Source of the DNA: a virus | Length of the DNA: 64,000 bases | IMG/VR virus record: IMGVR_UViG_3300021471_000006 | Span: 1 to 64,000 of that record | Reading direction: 5' to 3' (one strand) | Shown: positions 18,343 to 26,532 of the stretch, piece by piece | Position numbering within the stretch: position 1 is the first letter of the stretch | Layout of the letters: every line of letters starts with the position of its first letter | Translations under genes and position numbers: made by a program | Notes under the pieces: model-generated | The model's database searches: none | The model's input: only the letters and a program-made list of their open reading frames with translations | What the model was told of the DNA's origin: nothing

Positions 18343-18546
18343 CTATTTCTTTTTTTTCAAGCTCGGATATTTCCTATATACTGCTGCCCTCACTCTTCTT
18401 TTTTCACTTGGTGTTCCAAATGCAGCTACCCTGGCTAATGCATTTCTGGCATGAGCTATATCGTGTATAGGATATTTTCTCTTCTCTGGAATGGCAAAAG
18501 ACCTTTTTCTAAGTCTTTTTCTTTTTTTATATGTAAGTTTTGCCAT
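18343..18546 (-). CDS. Small basic head-region protein (DUF6582-like)
   Basis: 67 residues, strongly basic. The core KYPIHDIAHARNALARVAAF followed by SEKRRVRAAVYRKYP matches a motif seen in small phage proteins encoded with head genes (YPIHDxxHxRNALAR then a helix with Arg-Ala-Ala). Those relatives are of unknown function. Assignment to the named family is from memory of the motif. Confidence 0.6.
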   Translation of the reverse strand: MAKLTYKKRKRLRKRSFAIPEKRKYPIHDIAHARNALARVAAFGTPSEKRRVRAAVYRKYPSLKKKK

Positions 18547-18548
18547 TT

Positions 18549-18656
18549 TTATTTACCTCTGAATTTGTCTTTTATTTTTAGCCATATATATCCCAATGAT
18601 AACTTAACTACTTTTATTTCACTAGGTATTTTTTCACTTGAACTTTGGTTTTTCAT
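18549..18656 (-). CDS. Very small protein (35 aa)
   Basis: ATG at 18656, inside the end of the glycosyltransferase gene, with GAGTG a few bases upstream; stop at 18551-18549, three bases before the next gene. The C-terminal half (KLSLGYIWLKIKDKFRGK) is amphipathic. It may couple translation of the next gene. Confidence 0.4.
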   Translation of the reverse strand: MKNQSSSEKIPSEIKVVKLSLGYIWLKIKDKFRGK

Positions 18657-19824
18657 TTTTCACTCGTGTTTTTTCATTCGCTAACTCTTTTAAAACATCA
18701 TCGCCTCTACCAGATTCCAAAGACTTTCTTCGAATCGGTTCGTTATTAAATTTATCTCCCTTAAGTGCTTCTTTGAGAGACAGTAGGAAGCGTTCCTTTG
18801 AGTTAGTATGATTATAAAACTCACTATTCTTTTTTGCAGTAGTAACCACTTTACTATAAAACTCTTTATCATTTAATAATTTTCTTATTAACTTTCTTGC
18901 AGTATGAACATCATACGGGTCTACCAATGTATATGGATAACATACTTGCATGCTTTGTGTTCTATTTGAACCAACAACCGCCACGCCCATAGCTGCCGTA
19001 TCAACAGTTGCTCTACTATAACTGTGAAATGTAAATGGGTCAACTACTATCTTACTTTCTCTCAATTGGTCACAAAAGTCGAAAAAGTTAGTTCCCGAAA
19101 ATACGTAATCATATAGTGTTGTAGTTAAATGTGTTTTTGGGTCTATCTTTTGGTCATAACCAATTAATTGTGTAGTCAAACCGTGGTTTCTAACCATTAA
19201 ACTTGGTATATAAACATGATTATCATATCTTCTCCAAATCACGCTAATAACATTTTTCTTTGGTATTGGCATTAAAGACTTGAGTCTTCTAATATCTGCT
19301 GGATGTGGTATAATAAATACTTTTCTCCCAGCCAATTCCGCAACTGCAGTCGTTTGAAAATATTCTGTTCCAAATAACATATCTGGATATTGTAATTCTC
19401 TACCAATAGTGGTTGGATAGAGAAAACTTCTACCCCACATTTCTGTAGTGTAGTCGTTATTCATTATAAGTTTTGTCTTTGAATTGTCTCCTATAAGTTT
19501 TCTAATATCTCCAGCAAGATGAACATCTTGTGCGGACATATTTATATGTACTATATCATAATAGTTATAGTCTTCTACATCTCTAGGTAATTTGACATCT
19601 CCTTTAAAGACATTAAGCCATTGATATAGGCCAGTTCTAGTGACCTCTTCTTCTAATAATTGCTTATGAATGTAGTTTGTAACTAAAAGATATTTAATCT
19701 CTTTACTGGGTTTTCCAAAAAGTTCCTGACTTAAATCCTCTATTCTTTCTTTTTGTTCTTTAGTACTATTACTTGGCTCAACAAGCTCTACTCTACTGTC
19801 TCTTGGTTCTTTTTCTTTTTCCAT
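18634..19824 (-). CDS. Glycosyltransferase-like protein (GT-B fold) in the structural block
   Basis: 396 residues, AGGTGAG before the ATG. The N-terminal 45 residues are charged; then two Rossmann-like halves: KYLLVTNYIHKQLLEE near the start and an acceptor region (DIVHINMSAQDVH), later DPFTFHSYSRATVDTAAMGV and CYPYTLVDPYDVHTARKLIR, the pattern of the sugar-nucleotide-binding half of GT4-type enzymes. It is the only glycan enzyme within the late structural block, so it may glycosylate virion proteins as they are made. Substrate unknown. Confidence 0.65.
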   Translation of the reverse strand: MEKEKEPRDSRVELVEPSNSTKEQKERIEDLSQELFGKPSKEIKYLLVTNYIHKQLLEEEVTRTGLYQWLNVFKGDVKLPRDVEDYNYYDIVHINMSAQDVHLAGDIRKLIGDNSKTKLIMNNDYTTEMWGRSFLYPTTIGRELQYPDMLFGTEYFQTTAVAELAGRKVFIIPHPADIRRLKSLMPIPKKNVISVIWRRYDNHVYIPSLMVRNHGLTTQLIGYDQKIDPKTHLTTTLYDYVFSGTNFFDFCDQLRESKIVVDPFTFHSYSRATVDTAAMGVAVVGSNRTQSMQVCYPYTLVDPYDVHTARKLIRKLLNDKEFYSKVVTTAKKNSEFYNHTNSKERFLLSLKEALKGDKFNNEPIRRKSLESGRGDDVLKELANEKTRVKNEKPKFK

Positions 19825-19846
19825 TCAATCTCACCTGCCTTATCTT

Positions 19847-20017
19847 TTAAAGCCATTTTTTCTTCTTTTTTTTAGTTCGTTTTTTCTTTCTCTTTGGCTT
19901 TGGTTCTTCATATGCCGTCTCTACAACCGCCTCTGGCTCGGGTTCTGGTTCCGGCTCAGGTTCTGGTTCTGTTTTAGCGAAGTAACCCACATGATTTATT
20001 TTTTGGTCGAAACTCAT
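19847..20017 (-). CDS. Small protein with Glu-Pro repeat and Lys-rich tail (56 aa)
   Basis: ATG at 20017 after AGAGGTG; stop at 19849-19847. The centre is six Glu-Pro dipeptides and the C-terminus is nearly all Lys/Arg. The EP stretch would be a stiff extended spacer, reminiscent of TonB linkers, ending in a positively charged patch. Possibly a minor virion protein. Confidence 0.6.
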   Translation of the reverse strand: MSFDQKINHVGYFAKTEPEPEPEPEPEPEAVVETAYEEPKPKRKKKRTKKKKKKWL

Positions 20018-20042
20018 TTTACACCTCTTAAAAAAATAAAAA

Positions 20043-20060
20043 TAGGTACAAATGTACCTA
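20043..20060. repeat. Perfect inverted repeat between small genes
   Basis: TAGGTACA-AA-TGTACCTA, eight-base arms with a two-base centre, in the gap after the 51-aa gene on the minus strand. Could be a weak terminator hairpin or a dimeric protein site. No T-run follows directly. Confidence 0.45.
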
Positions 20061-20065
20061 TATAT

Positions 20066-20221
20066 TTAAACAAACGGTTCCTTTCCTTTCTCGCCCTTTT
20101 TGTTTGGTCTAATGGTTTCTGAAGGCTCTTGTCGTCCCTCTAGACCACTATCAACAACAGGACCCGAAAGTCCCGGATTTCCTTTTTGTTCTGCCAGTTT
20201 CTTTGTCGGATAATCAGCCAT
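20066..20221 (-). CDS. Small hydrophilic protein (51 aa)
   Basis: ATG at 20221 after GGTGGGGTGATT; stop at 20068-20066. Sequence is Gly/Pro/Lys-rich and probably disordered (start MADYPTKKLAEQKGNPGLSG). No family recognised. Its position right after the beta-rich protein near the capsid gene suggests co-expression with head genes. Confidence 0.6.
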   Translation of the reverse strand: MADYPTKKLAEQKGNPGLSGPVVDSGLEGRQEPSETIRPNKKGEKGKEPFV

Positions 20222-20235
20222 TCTAATCACCCCAC

Positions 20236-20781
20236 CTACTGTACTCTAGATAGCCATACAATATTGAATGTACTACCTTCAGACAGTCCCGATAGACTGA
20301 CCGAATCGTATGTTTTATCGACAGTCAACGCTGTTGTTGCATAATTTAAACCAACTTGTGCAGTCAATATATCTGAAGCTGCATCAATTTGATACGGCAA
20401 TCCAACTACATCTCTCCAACCAATATTGACATCGGTTGATTTATGTAGTGCATCATCCGGAACTATGCTGTATATTTTCGCAAATGAGTTATTTGTATAA
20501 CTATAAGCGTCTGCTGATGTACCATTAGTAGATGAAACATAAACAGTCTCTTGTATCCAATTTCCCTTTGCGTCCCAGCCTTTGAATATCAGTCCATCTC
20601 CAGCTGCACCATCAGCTGTACCAGCTGCAACTGCATGAACACTAAGTTCTACAGCATAAGGTGGCTGAACTGAAAAAGCCGTATTATACTTTACAGCTGT
20701 ACCTGCACTAACATCCCACGCTTCCAGTATTGCAGTGGATGAAACTCCACGAAAATATGGAATTGTGTACGAGACCGGCAT
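20236..20781 (-). CDS. Putative capsid decoration protein
   Basis: 181 residues from the ATG at 20781, which has GAGGA five bases upstream. An in-frame GTG at 20853 would extend it by 24 residues but overlaps its own binding site and the endonuclease gene. The protein is Ala/Gly/Thr/Ser-rich and beta-stranded (VSYTIPYFRGVSSTAILEAW at the start). It follows the major capsid protein apart from the inserted endonuclease, the usual place of a decoration or capsid-stabilising protein. Confidence 0.6.
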   Translation of the reverse strand: MPVSYTIPYFRGVSSTAILEAWDVSAGTAVKYNTAFSVQPPYAVELSVHAVAAGTADGAAGDGLIFKGWDAKGNWIQETVYVSSTNGTSADAYSYTNNSFAKIYSIVPDDALHKSTDVNIGWRDVVGLPYQIDAASDILTAQVGLNYATTALTVDKTYDSVSLSGLSEGSTFNIVWLSRVQ

Positions 20782-20845
20782 TTTGTCCTCGACAGTTAAC
20801 TTTTTTAAAATTAACCTTCCATCTCTGAACCCATATTGTGTAATT

Positions 20846-21619
20846 TTAATCACCTCGTAAAAAGTTCATTATTGACCGTTTATTGTTTTTCAAACTATCC
20901 GGATATATAAACATAAAGTTCTTTCCTAGTTCTAATAATATTCTAGACTTATCAAACTCTCTATCCATATAGTCTTTTTTTATTCGCTTCGAATGGTGAT
21001 TTAACATCCCCAGATATTCGACATAAATGTCTTTTATCTTCCAATCAGCAAGCTTTCTGCCATTATTGTTTAGCTCTGGATGTGGTGGATATGGTACTTC
21101 CTTCTCATGTGGTATGCCCATATCAAAAAAGAAATTATCCAATTCCAATTCTCCTTTGCTATAACATTTATGATTGTCCTTTGCAATATAGCTTTTTTTC
21201 GAATTTCGTCTCTTTTTATACCCGGGTCTTTTCATAATATCCTTGGTAGTTACATTCATTTCCTTTAGAAAACTATTCCAACTTCCAAATTTCTCTTGAT
21301 AAATACGAGGATGTATCACTGAATGTTCTTTCATATTATTATATGTTGGAACATAACCTAGTTTTTCTTCCACTCTTTTAAATTCGTGTATTAAAAACTC
21401 TTTGGTATACTTCTCTTTTCTCTTATATTTATCTGGATATATTAAAGACAGAGCATTATAGACGCTCCCAAAATGCCATTTATAGAAAGATGTTGATTCT
21501 GTATAATCACAACTGTCTATATCTGACCTTGTTGGTTTTCTTCCATTAAGGTTGTCGCAAAGCTTTTTCAAATTTTCCAAAGCTTTGAGCTTTTCTTGCA
21601 TAGTGACTATCTTTGACAT
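20846..21619 (-). CDS. Free-standing homing-endonuclease-like protein with PD-(D/E)XK-type core
   Basis: 257 residues. Residues 15-140 hold two copies of a helical DNA-binding repeat seen in phage homing endonucleases (CDNLNGRKPTRSDID and KLGYVPTYNNMKEHS, each followed by a tyrosine/phenylalanine-rich helix). Residues 150-210 look like a restriction-fold nuclease: GELELDNFF, KEVPYP, then ADWKIKDIYVEYLGM, giving D-x(8)-E-type acids. It sits between the capsid and decoration genes, behind the capsid terminator, as an intergenic mobile gene would. Confidence 0.7.
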   Translation of the reverse strand: MSKIVTMQEKLKALENLKKLCDNLNGRKPTRSDIDSCDYTESTSFYKWHFGSVYNALSLIYPDKYKRKEKYTKEFLIHEFKRVEEKLGYVPTYNNMKEHSVIHPRIYQEKFGSWNSFLKEMNVTTKDIMKRPGYKKRRNSKKSYIAKDNHKCYSKGELELDNFFFDMGIPHEKEVPYPPHPELNNNGRKLADWKIKDIYVEYLGMLNHHSKRIKKDYMDREFDKSRILLELGKNFMFIYPDSLKNNKRSIMNFLRGD

Positions 21620-21663
21620 ATTAAATCTTTTTATTCAGTTTTTAATAAACAGTCTATTTAACT

Positions 21664-21700
21664 CCCTTATTAAAAAAATAAGGGCGGAGCCGTAGCTCCG
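21664..21700 (-). terminator. Double stem-loop terminator after the capsid gene
   Basis: On the minus strand, CGGAGC-TACG-GCTCCG (21700-21685) is followed directly by a second hairpin CCCTTATT-TTTTT-AATAAGGG arms (plus strand 21664-21671 and 21677-21684). It lies 16 bases after the capsid stop. Strong stop for the most highly expressed transcript. Confidence 0.75.
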
Positions 21701-21715
21701 TTAATTTAAGAGTAC

Positions 21716-22756
21716 TTAAGCGTCTGTGAACAGACCTAAGCATATAGCCTTTTCATTAATTCTGGTCATTTTATACCAGGCATCAAGTAAGACTTTATGC
21801 ACTCTCTCATCATCTAATGTCACAACTTTAACTTTAGCTTTCTCTTTCCATACTATACCAGCTGCTGCTGAAGGGTCAATCATGTAAGCAAAGTGTCCTG
21901 CTGCACCCCAGTTACCCCTATTTGGGTAATCTGAATCTGCTGCAACTGTTGCTGCACTTACTAATGTTGATACTTCAATAACACAACCAACATATTCTTC
22001 AATAACACCACGTCTAACGACTGATGGTGAACCAAATTCTGCTGCGTTTGTGAACTGGCTAGATTTTAAGAGTTGCTTAAATTGTGTCGGATGTATAAAC
22101 AAAACTGCTTCTCCAGGCTTTTTTGCAAAATCCATTTCTTGCAGTCTAATTTTCATGTCAACTAACTTGTCAACATCTATGACATCTCCTGCAGCCAATG
22201 AACCTTTACCACTTGCAACAGCAGTATGGTCTGCGACTGTGGAACCGCCATATATTGCGCCTGCAGCCGAACTTCCGACGGTAGCGTTCTCTAGTAAGTT
22301 GTTTGCATCAGTCTCGATTGTGTTCAAATACTGTCTAACCAATTGCTTGTGTGCCATCTCGATTATAGAAACTCTTGTAGCACTTGCAGTTTCAAAAGAA
22401 ATGCTTGCACCACCAAGTTTAACATCGGCTGACGTTAAGCTAACTGTTATGTTATCAGCAGTATCGAATTTTGTCAATACTCTTGCAACACCCTCTGCGC
22501 TACCAGTTCTTCCGCCCATCAGGTTTACATCCCCGATTTTCGGAATGACAATTGTAACATCATTATTTCCCATTAAGTCATTAAACTCTAGGAAATATTT
22601 TGACAGTACTCTATCTGGTTGTGCGTCAAACACGATTCTTTCACTCCAAGTTGACCCCATGATGGAACCAATTCCACCTGTCTGGGAACCCCAACCTGAA
22701 GAACCAATCATGGTAACGCCAGTATCCAATTGTTCTGGTTCTTTTATTCCACTCAT
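21716..22756 (-). CDS. Major capsid protein (HK97 fold)
   Basis: 346 residues. The N-terminal arm (about 1-45) is followed by a long capsid-like core with VTIVIPKIGDVNLMGG, a helical spine near VSIIEMAHKQLVRQYLN and P-domain strands near KPGEAVLFIHPTQFKQLL, the usual layout of HK97-type capsid proteins such as those of Haloviruses and P22-like relatives. It follows protease and scaffold genes and is followed by a strong terminator. Codons are visibly better adapted (more GCT, GGT) than in neighbours, as expected for high expression. Confidence 0.88.
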   Translation of the reverse strand: MSGIKEPEQLDTGVTMIGSSGWGSQTGGIGSIMGSTWSERIVFDAQPDRVLSKYFLEFNDLMGNNDVTIVIPKIGDVNLMGGRTGSAEGVARVLTKFDTADNITVSLTSADVKLGGASISFETASATRVSIIEMAHKQLVRQYLNTIETDANNLLENATVGSSAAGAIYGGSTVADHTAVASGKGSLAAGDVIDVDKLVDMKIRLQEMDFAKKPGEAVLFIHPTQFKQLLKSSQFTNAAEFGSPSVVRRGVIEEYVGCVIEVSTLVSAATVAADSDYPNRGNWGAAGHFAYMIDPSAAAGIVWKEKAKVKVVTLDDERVHKVLLDAWYKMTRINEKAICLGLFTDA

Positions 22757-22786
22757 TTTCTTCTAGCCCTCCTAGGGTATTTTTTT

Positions 22787-23707
22787 TTACATATATAGAA
22801 TCTTCTTTTTTGTGTTTCCACTCACTTGTTCTTCACTCATTCGATTCAAGATATTTGTGAAGAAATCATCATTTGATAATTGCTCAGGTTTAGATTTATT
22901 CTCTACTTTTTCTTCCTTACTTGTTTTTTCATCACTTTTTTCTGCTTCTAGAGATTCTGAATCTACAGTCTCTGACGGTGTAGTCACACTGGGCGCTTCT
23001 TTTAATTCTGCCGTCTTGTCTAATGCCGCATCAACTATTTTCTCGAATTCTTCTAAAACAGCATCATCTTTTTTAGACAATTCCTCAACTGATTTTTCTT
23101 GTCCCAGTTGTTTAAATTTAGCAGATAAATTCTCTAATCTTGCCTGACGTTTTTTAGCCTCAATCTCGGCTTCAGCTTTCTCATATCTTTCAAGTTGCTC
23201 TTCTATTTCTGAGTTTTTCTTTCTTAACTCTTCAATCTCTTTAGTTAACTCTTCAATATTTCCCTTTAAGTCCTGATTTCTGGCATAAAGGGCAACAAGC
23301 TCTTCCCTGGCCTCTTTTATGACAGCTAACTCCTCTTTTGTAGCTTCAATATCTTTACCAAGTTCTTCATCTTCGGCTTCTCCCTCTGCCGGTGCTTCCT
23401 CCGATTCTGCTTCGGCAACTTCTTCTGCTTCTGCTTCTGGTTCTGGTTCTTCCTCTTCTGCCTCAGCTTCTGGTTTAGCTTCCGGTTCAACTTGTAATTC
23501 ATCTCCACCTTTTTCTTCTTCTGCCTTCACTTCTTCAACTTTCTCTTCTGCAGGAGCCTCTTCGGCTGGAGCTTCCTCAGCAGGTGCTTCTGCTGCCTCA
23601 GGCTCTTCCTTAGCTTCCTCTTCAGCAGATGGTTCTGCCGGTTTTTCTTCAGAAGCTTCTGGAGCTTCCTCTTGAAGTTCTTCGACTTTCTTCTCTTCTT
23701 CAGCCAT
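22787..23707 (-). CDS. Capsid scaffolding protein
   Basis: 306 residues. The first 115 residues are almost only Glu, Ala, Pro and Lys (very acidic, disordered). Residues 120-215 form a strong coiled coil (KEELAVIKEAREELVALY and later ELTKEIEELRKKNSEIEEQL). The C-terminus is basic, NILNRMSEEQVSGNTKKK, the typical capsid-binding end of scaffolds. Its position between protease and major capsid protein is standard. Confidence 0.82.
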   Translation of the reverse strand: MAEEEKKVEELQEEAPEASEEKPAEPSAEEEAKEEPEAAEAPAEEAPAEEAPAEEKVEEVKAEEEKGGDELQVEPEAKPEAEAEEEEPEPEAEAEEVAEAESEEAPAEGEAEDEELGKDIEATKEELAVIKEAREELVALYARNQDLKGNIEELTKEIEELRKKNSEIEEQLERYEKAEAEIEAKKRQARLENLSAKFKQLGQEKSVEELSKKDDAVLEEFEKIVDAALDKTAELKEAPSVTTPSETVDSESLEAEKSDEKTSKEEKVENKSKPEQLSNDDFFTNILNRMSEEQVSGNTKKKILYM

Positions 23708-23737
23708 TTTTTATCCTCCTGTTTTTTATTTGGGCAC

Positions 23738-23983
23738 TTAGCCCTGTAGATTACCTAAAAAAACATCTATGAGATGTTGTATGTAATCATTATTGTTTTT
23801 ATTCCAATTTTGTTCTTTTCCTCTAAATCTCTTCTTTAGAACCGAATTGGCGGCTCTAAAAGCTCTTACCTCACTATTTGTATTCTTAAAAACTGTGTTG
23901 AACACATGCATAAACTGTCTCTGTACTACCTTACTATATTTTCTTACATATTTAGGCAGTTCTGAAATGTCTTTGTATGGCAT
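23738..23983 (-). CDS. ChaB-like head-module protein
   Basis: 81 residues. MPYKDISELPKYVRKYSKVV then QRQFMHVFNTVF and SEVRAFRAANSVLKKRF match the ChaB domain pattern. ChaB-like proteins are often encoded between portal/protease and capsid genes in tailed viruses of bacteria and archaea. The role there is unknown. Confidence 0.8.
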   Translation of the reverse strand: MPYKDISELPKYVRKYSKVVQRQFMHVFNTVFKNTNSEVRAFRAANSVLKKRFRGKEQNWNKNNNDYIQHLIDVFLGNLQG

Positions 23984-24603
23984 TATTTATCAACTTCAAT
24001 GTAATTTGATGGTTCTGCGCCCTCTCTTACAAGAGATAACTCGACAAAAGTTAAATCAAAACCCTCTAAACCATTTTCAGTATAATCTAATCTACCCGAG
24101 TCGACAGTTACACTAACTTCTTTAACTAAACCATCTAATACATTTCTAGCGAAAGTCTCATCATTAATATGTCCCCACCATCTAATACCCGGTTTGTTTC
24201 CATTTAAAGTTTTAATATTTTCATCAAACTCAAGTTTAGTAACTGCTCCAATTATTTCAGAAACTCCCTTTCTTTTATGGTCTAACATTATGGGGAAACG
24301 TTTATTAACCGGATTTCTAACTGCTTTTGCTAGTTCATCGGCTGAATAATATCTTGCTTTTGGTCTGCCTTCAGTTAAAAAAACGCCCTTTACTTTAAGA
24401 GGCAATACCAGTTTTCCAGAGAGTTCCTCTGGAGAAGACATGGACGCCTCAACTGTCTCGCTAGAGTAGTTTTTTATTTTCTTGGAATTATAGTAGTCTT
24501 TAATAATCTCTAATCTACTTAACTGTTCTTGAGTAGTATATTCATATCTCATTAATCTTAAATATGTGTCCAAACTTTTTAATACTCTTTCTGTACTATT
24601 CAT
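23983..24603 (-). CDS. Prohead (capsid maturation) protease
   Basis: 206 residues. The pattern LDH at residue 108-109, then a short strand, then KEVSVTV with Ser164 and a third strand FVELSLVREGAEPSNY matches herpesvirus/HK97-type prohead serine proteases (His and Ser of the catalytic site; the final ELSLVREGAEP motif is typical). It would cut scaffold and capsid after assembly. Overlaps the upstream gene by four bases. Confidence 0.85.
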   Translation of the reverse strand: MNSTERVLKSLDTYLRLMRYEYTTQEQLSRLEIIKDYYNSKKIKNYSSETVEASMSSPEELSGKLVLPLKVKGVFLTEGRPKARYYSADELAKAVRNPVNKRFPIMLDHKRKGVSEIIGAVTKLEFDENIKTLNGNKPGIRWWGHINDETFARNVLDGLVKEVSVTVDSGRLDYTENGLEGFDLTFVELSLVREGAEPSNYIEVDK

Positions 24604-24917
24604 ATTTCATCAAGTCTATCAAAATTACTGTGATTAATTTTCTCCTTTATTTTATTATGTAGTTTCTCTATAGTTGTTTTAGACAGATTCTTGTTTCCAC
24701 TTGCATAAAACCTATGCAATAAAACATGTACCAGTAATAACTGGTTCTGTGTTAGTTTTTCTATATTTAATGATTCATCGATATAAATATGGTCTGACGA
24801 AGACGAATCTTCGCCAGACATACTCAGTGCAGGTGAGACAGATGGCTTAGAGCCATCCACACCAAGTATCGTATTTAATTTATTGATTAAATTAATGGTT
24901 TTTTCGTCCCCAGTCAT
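24600..24917 (-). CDS. Hypothetical head-module protein
   Basis: 105 residues, helical ends with a Ser-rich middle linker (SGEDSSSSDH). Overlaps both portal and protease genes by four bases. Not recognised. Probably an assembly accessory protein. Confidence 0.6.
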   Translation of the reverse strand: MTGDEKTINLINKLNTILGVDGSKPSVSPALSMSGEDSSSSDHIYIDESLNIEKLTQNQLLLVHVLLHRFYASGNKNLSKTTIEKLHNKIKEKINHSNFDRLDEI

Positions 24918-26332
24918 TTTTCCAACCTATTAATTTGTGAAAACGGATTTGTTTTTGCCTTTGTCTTTTCTCCAGCCTGTGACCCTGCAGCTTTGCCTGG
25001 GGAAGCAGGGTGCCATGCAGCCATATCAGATTTTTTTAAATCTGCTTCTATTCCCTGAAGTTTCTTTAGTTTGTCTTCAGACAATGTTCTAAGTCCAATC
25101 ATCTCTCTTGCTTCATTGAGAGTAATGATTCCAGAACCAAAAAGTTCTAGTGCTGACCTTGCCATTAGGCTAGCGTCTTCAGCAACATCTCCAAATACTA
25201 ATCTAGGAGCTTCAAAACCCTGTAACTCTCCATATTCTTTAAATATGTTATAAAAAAAGTCTGAAAGACTTTGTTGGTCACTTGCTATAGATGTATAAAA
25301 GTGCCTTGTAAGTACTACTCCTTCTGCCCTGTTTGAATTATCGCTCTCTCCAAGTAAAACTGATTTTGGAACTCCAAAAGTGGCAACCACTGCATCTAAA
25401 AAATATGCTGCATATTCATTGAAATTTTGGTTTCCTGGAGACATGAATTCAATTTTCATATCTTGTGGCACGAATATTTGGTCTCTGCCATTAATTCTGC
25501 CTAAAATGTGTCCCCAAAGTGCAATTTGTGAGGGCGATTTTGTATTACAAATACCAACAATAAGCGGATTAGCTGCTTTTATTGCAGCTTCTGCTGCTGA
25601 ATACTCCATATTCATAAGCCTTACTATTGTAGAGTATCCGGGCTGAATAATACTTAGACCAGTAAACTCATCTCCAAGAGTATTAAACTTCATATGAGCT
25701 ATAAGTTTCTTGTCTACATCCTTCTCTACTTCTTTGCCGTTCTTATCTAAATAGTGTTGAACGTACCCAACAGGCTGTTTGGTTTTTGAATCTATTATTA
25801 TTCTGCCTGTTTTCTCATCTTTCTTAAAAGATAAAGTGAGAGGATGAACATGTTTTAGCCCCAATATTTTATTTCCTTTTAAATTATATACTTTCTCTAA
25901 GAACCCGTCTCCGGCTATATATGAATTTACAGCAACTTGCCAGAACAGATTCTTACCACCACTCTTTTCTATCAATTCTTTACAAGCCTTTACTCCTTTC
26001 TCGTCTTCTCCAACTATTTCATATCCCTTGGAAATAATTGTATCTGCTCTAATATTAATTGCCCTAGCTACAAATTGGTTAGTAAGATACAACGTAAAAA
26101 GTTGCTTGGTTGTTTTTTTAACCTTACTTACGCCTTCACCCGCACCATGTTTAGTCGTAGTGAGTGCAATTGCACTAGGATTTGTGAGTATTTGTTTTAA
26201 TCTTTCTGTTTTTTGTCTCTCCAGAATTTCTTGTGCCGCCAATGCTTGTTCTGTAAGTTCTTCCTCAAGACTTTCCTCTGAGGGTTCGCCCTGCTCTATA
26301 ATTTCATTGAGTTTTGTTAATTCTTTAGCCAT
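24914..26332 (-). CDS. Portal protein
   Basis: 472 residues. It shows the usual portal order: a helical N-terminus, a wing with FTLYLTNQFVARAINIRADT and the segment KVYNLKGNKILGLKHVHPLT, and a stem/crown with DAVVATFGVPKSVLLG followed by the aromatic-rich FYTSIASDQQSLSDFFYNIF and ITLNEAREMIGLRTL near the end. These are close to the phage HK97/SPP1 portal signature. It is the first gene after the late promoter. Confidence 0.9.
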   Translation of the reverse strand: MAKELTKLNEIIEQGEPSEESLEEELTEQALAAQEILERQKTERLKQILTNPSAIALTTTKHGAGEGVSKVKKTTKQLFTLYLTNQFVARAINIRADTIISKGYEIVGEDEKGVKACKELIEKSGGKNLFWQVAVNSYIAGDGFLEKVYNLKGNKILGLKHVHPLTLSFKKDEKTGRIIIDSKTKQPVGYVQHYLDKNGKEVEKDVDKKLIAHMKFNTLGDEFTGLSIIQPGYSTIVRLMNMEYSAAEAAIKAANPLIVGICNTKSPSQIALWGHILGRINGRDQIFVPQDMKIEFMSPGNQNFNEYAAYFLDAVVATFGVPKSVLLGESDNSNRAEGVVLTRHFYTSIASDQQSLSDFFYNIFKEYGELQGFEAPRLVFGDVAEDASLMARSALELFGSGIITLNEAREMIGLRTLSEDKLKKLQGIEADLKKSDMAAWHPASPGKAAGSQAGEKTKAKTNPFSQINRLEK

Positions 26333-26372
26333 TTTAGATGTCTCACCTGTCTATATAAAATTGATATGGTAA

Positions 26373-26398
26373 TTAATATACCATCCTTAATATACCAT
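26373..26398. promoter_or_regulatory. Direct repeats in the portal leader, operator candidate
   Basis: TTAATATACCAT occurs twice, 14 bases apart (26373-26384 and 26387-26398), beside an inverted ATGGTA copy at 26366-26371. They lie between the late promoter and the portal start, where a repressor or activator could act. Confidence 0.45.
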
Positions 26399-26420
26399 TT
26401 AGTATATCTGTATATAAGTT

Positions 26421-26441
26421 ACTTCTGATATATAAATGTTT
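26421..26441 (-). promoter_or_regulatory. Minus-strand TATA promoter for the structural operon (late promoter copy 1)
   Basis: On the minus strand it reads AAACATTTATATA then TCAGAAGT. It is 89 bp upstream of the portal ATG and matches the tail promoter at 10225-10245 in 19 of 21 positions. Confidence 0.65.
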
Positions 26442-26501
26442 CTATTTTTTTCATAAAAAACGCATTTAGGCATGAGCCTTGGCCTTTAAAAAAACGAAAG
26501 A

Positions 26502-26509
26502 TTTATATA
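26502..26509 (+). promoter_or_regulatory. TATA box, leaderless transcript start
   Basis: TTTATATA preceded by ACGAAAGA (a BRE-like purine block). The distance to the ATG at 26533 is about 27 bp, so the transcript probably starts at or next to the start codon. A similar ACGAAAGATTTAAATA box lies on the minus strand near 17690. Confidence 0.65.
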
Positions 26510-26532
26510 TGGGAAGTTATCTTATATTATAT

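Noticed and set aside
20781-20853. Extended GTG start for the decoration-like gene
   Set aside because: The GTG is part of its own GAGGTG ribosome site and the region overlaps the nuclease gene; the ATG at 20781 has GAGGA at ideal spacing.
22050-22766. Plus-strand frame of 238 codons opposite the capsid gene
   Set aside because: Shadow of the highly expressed capsid gene with better codon bias on the minus strand; no expression signals.
26479-26532. Upstream TTG start for the first plus-strand gene
   Set aside because: These codons lie across and before the TATA box at 26502-26509, so they cannot be in the transcript.
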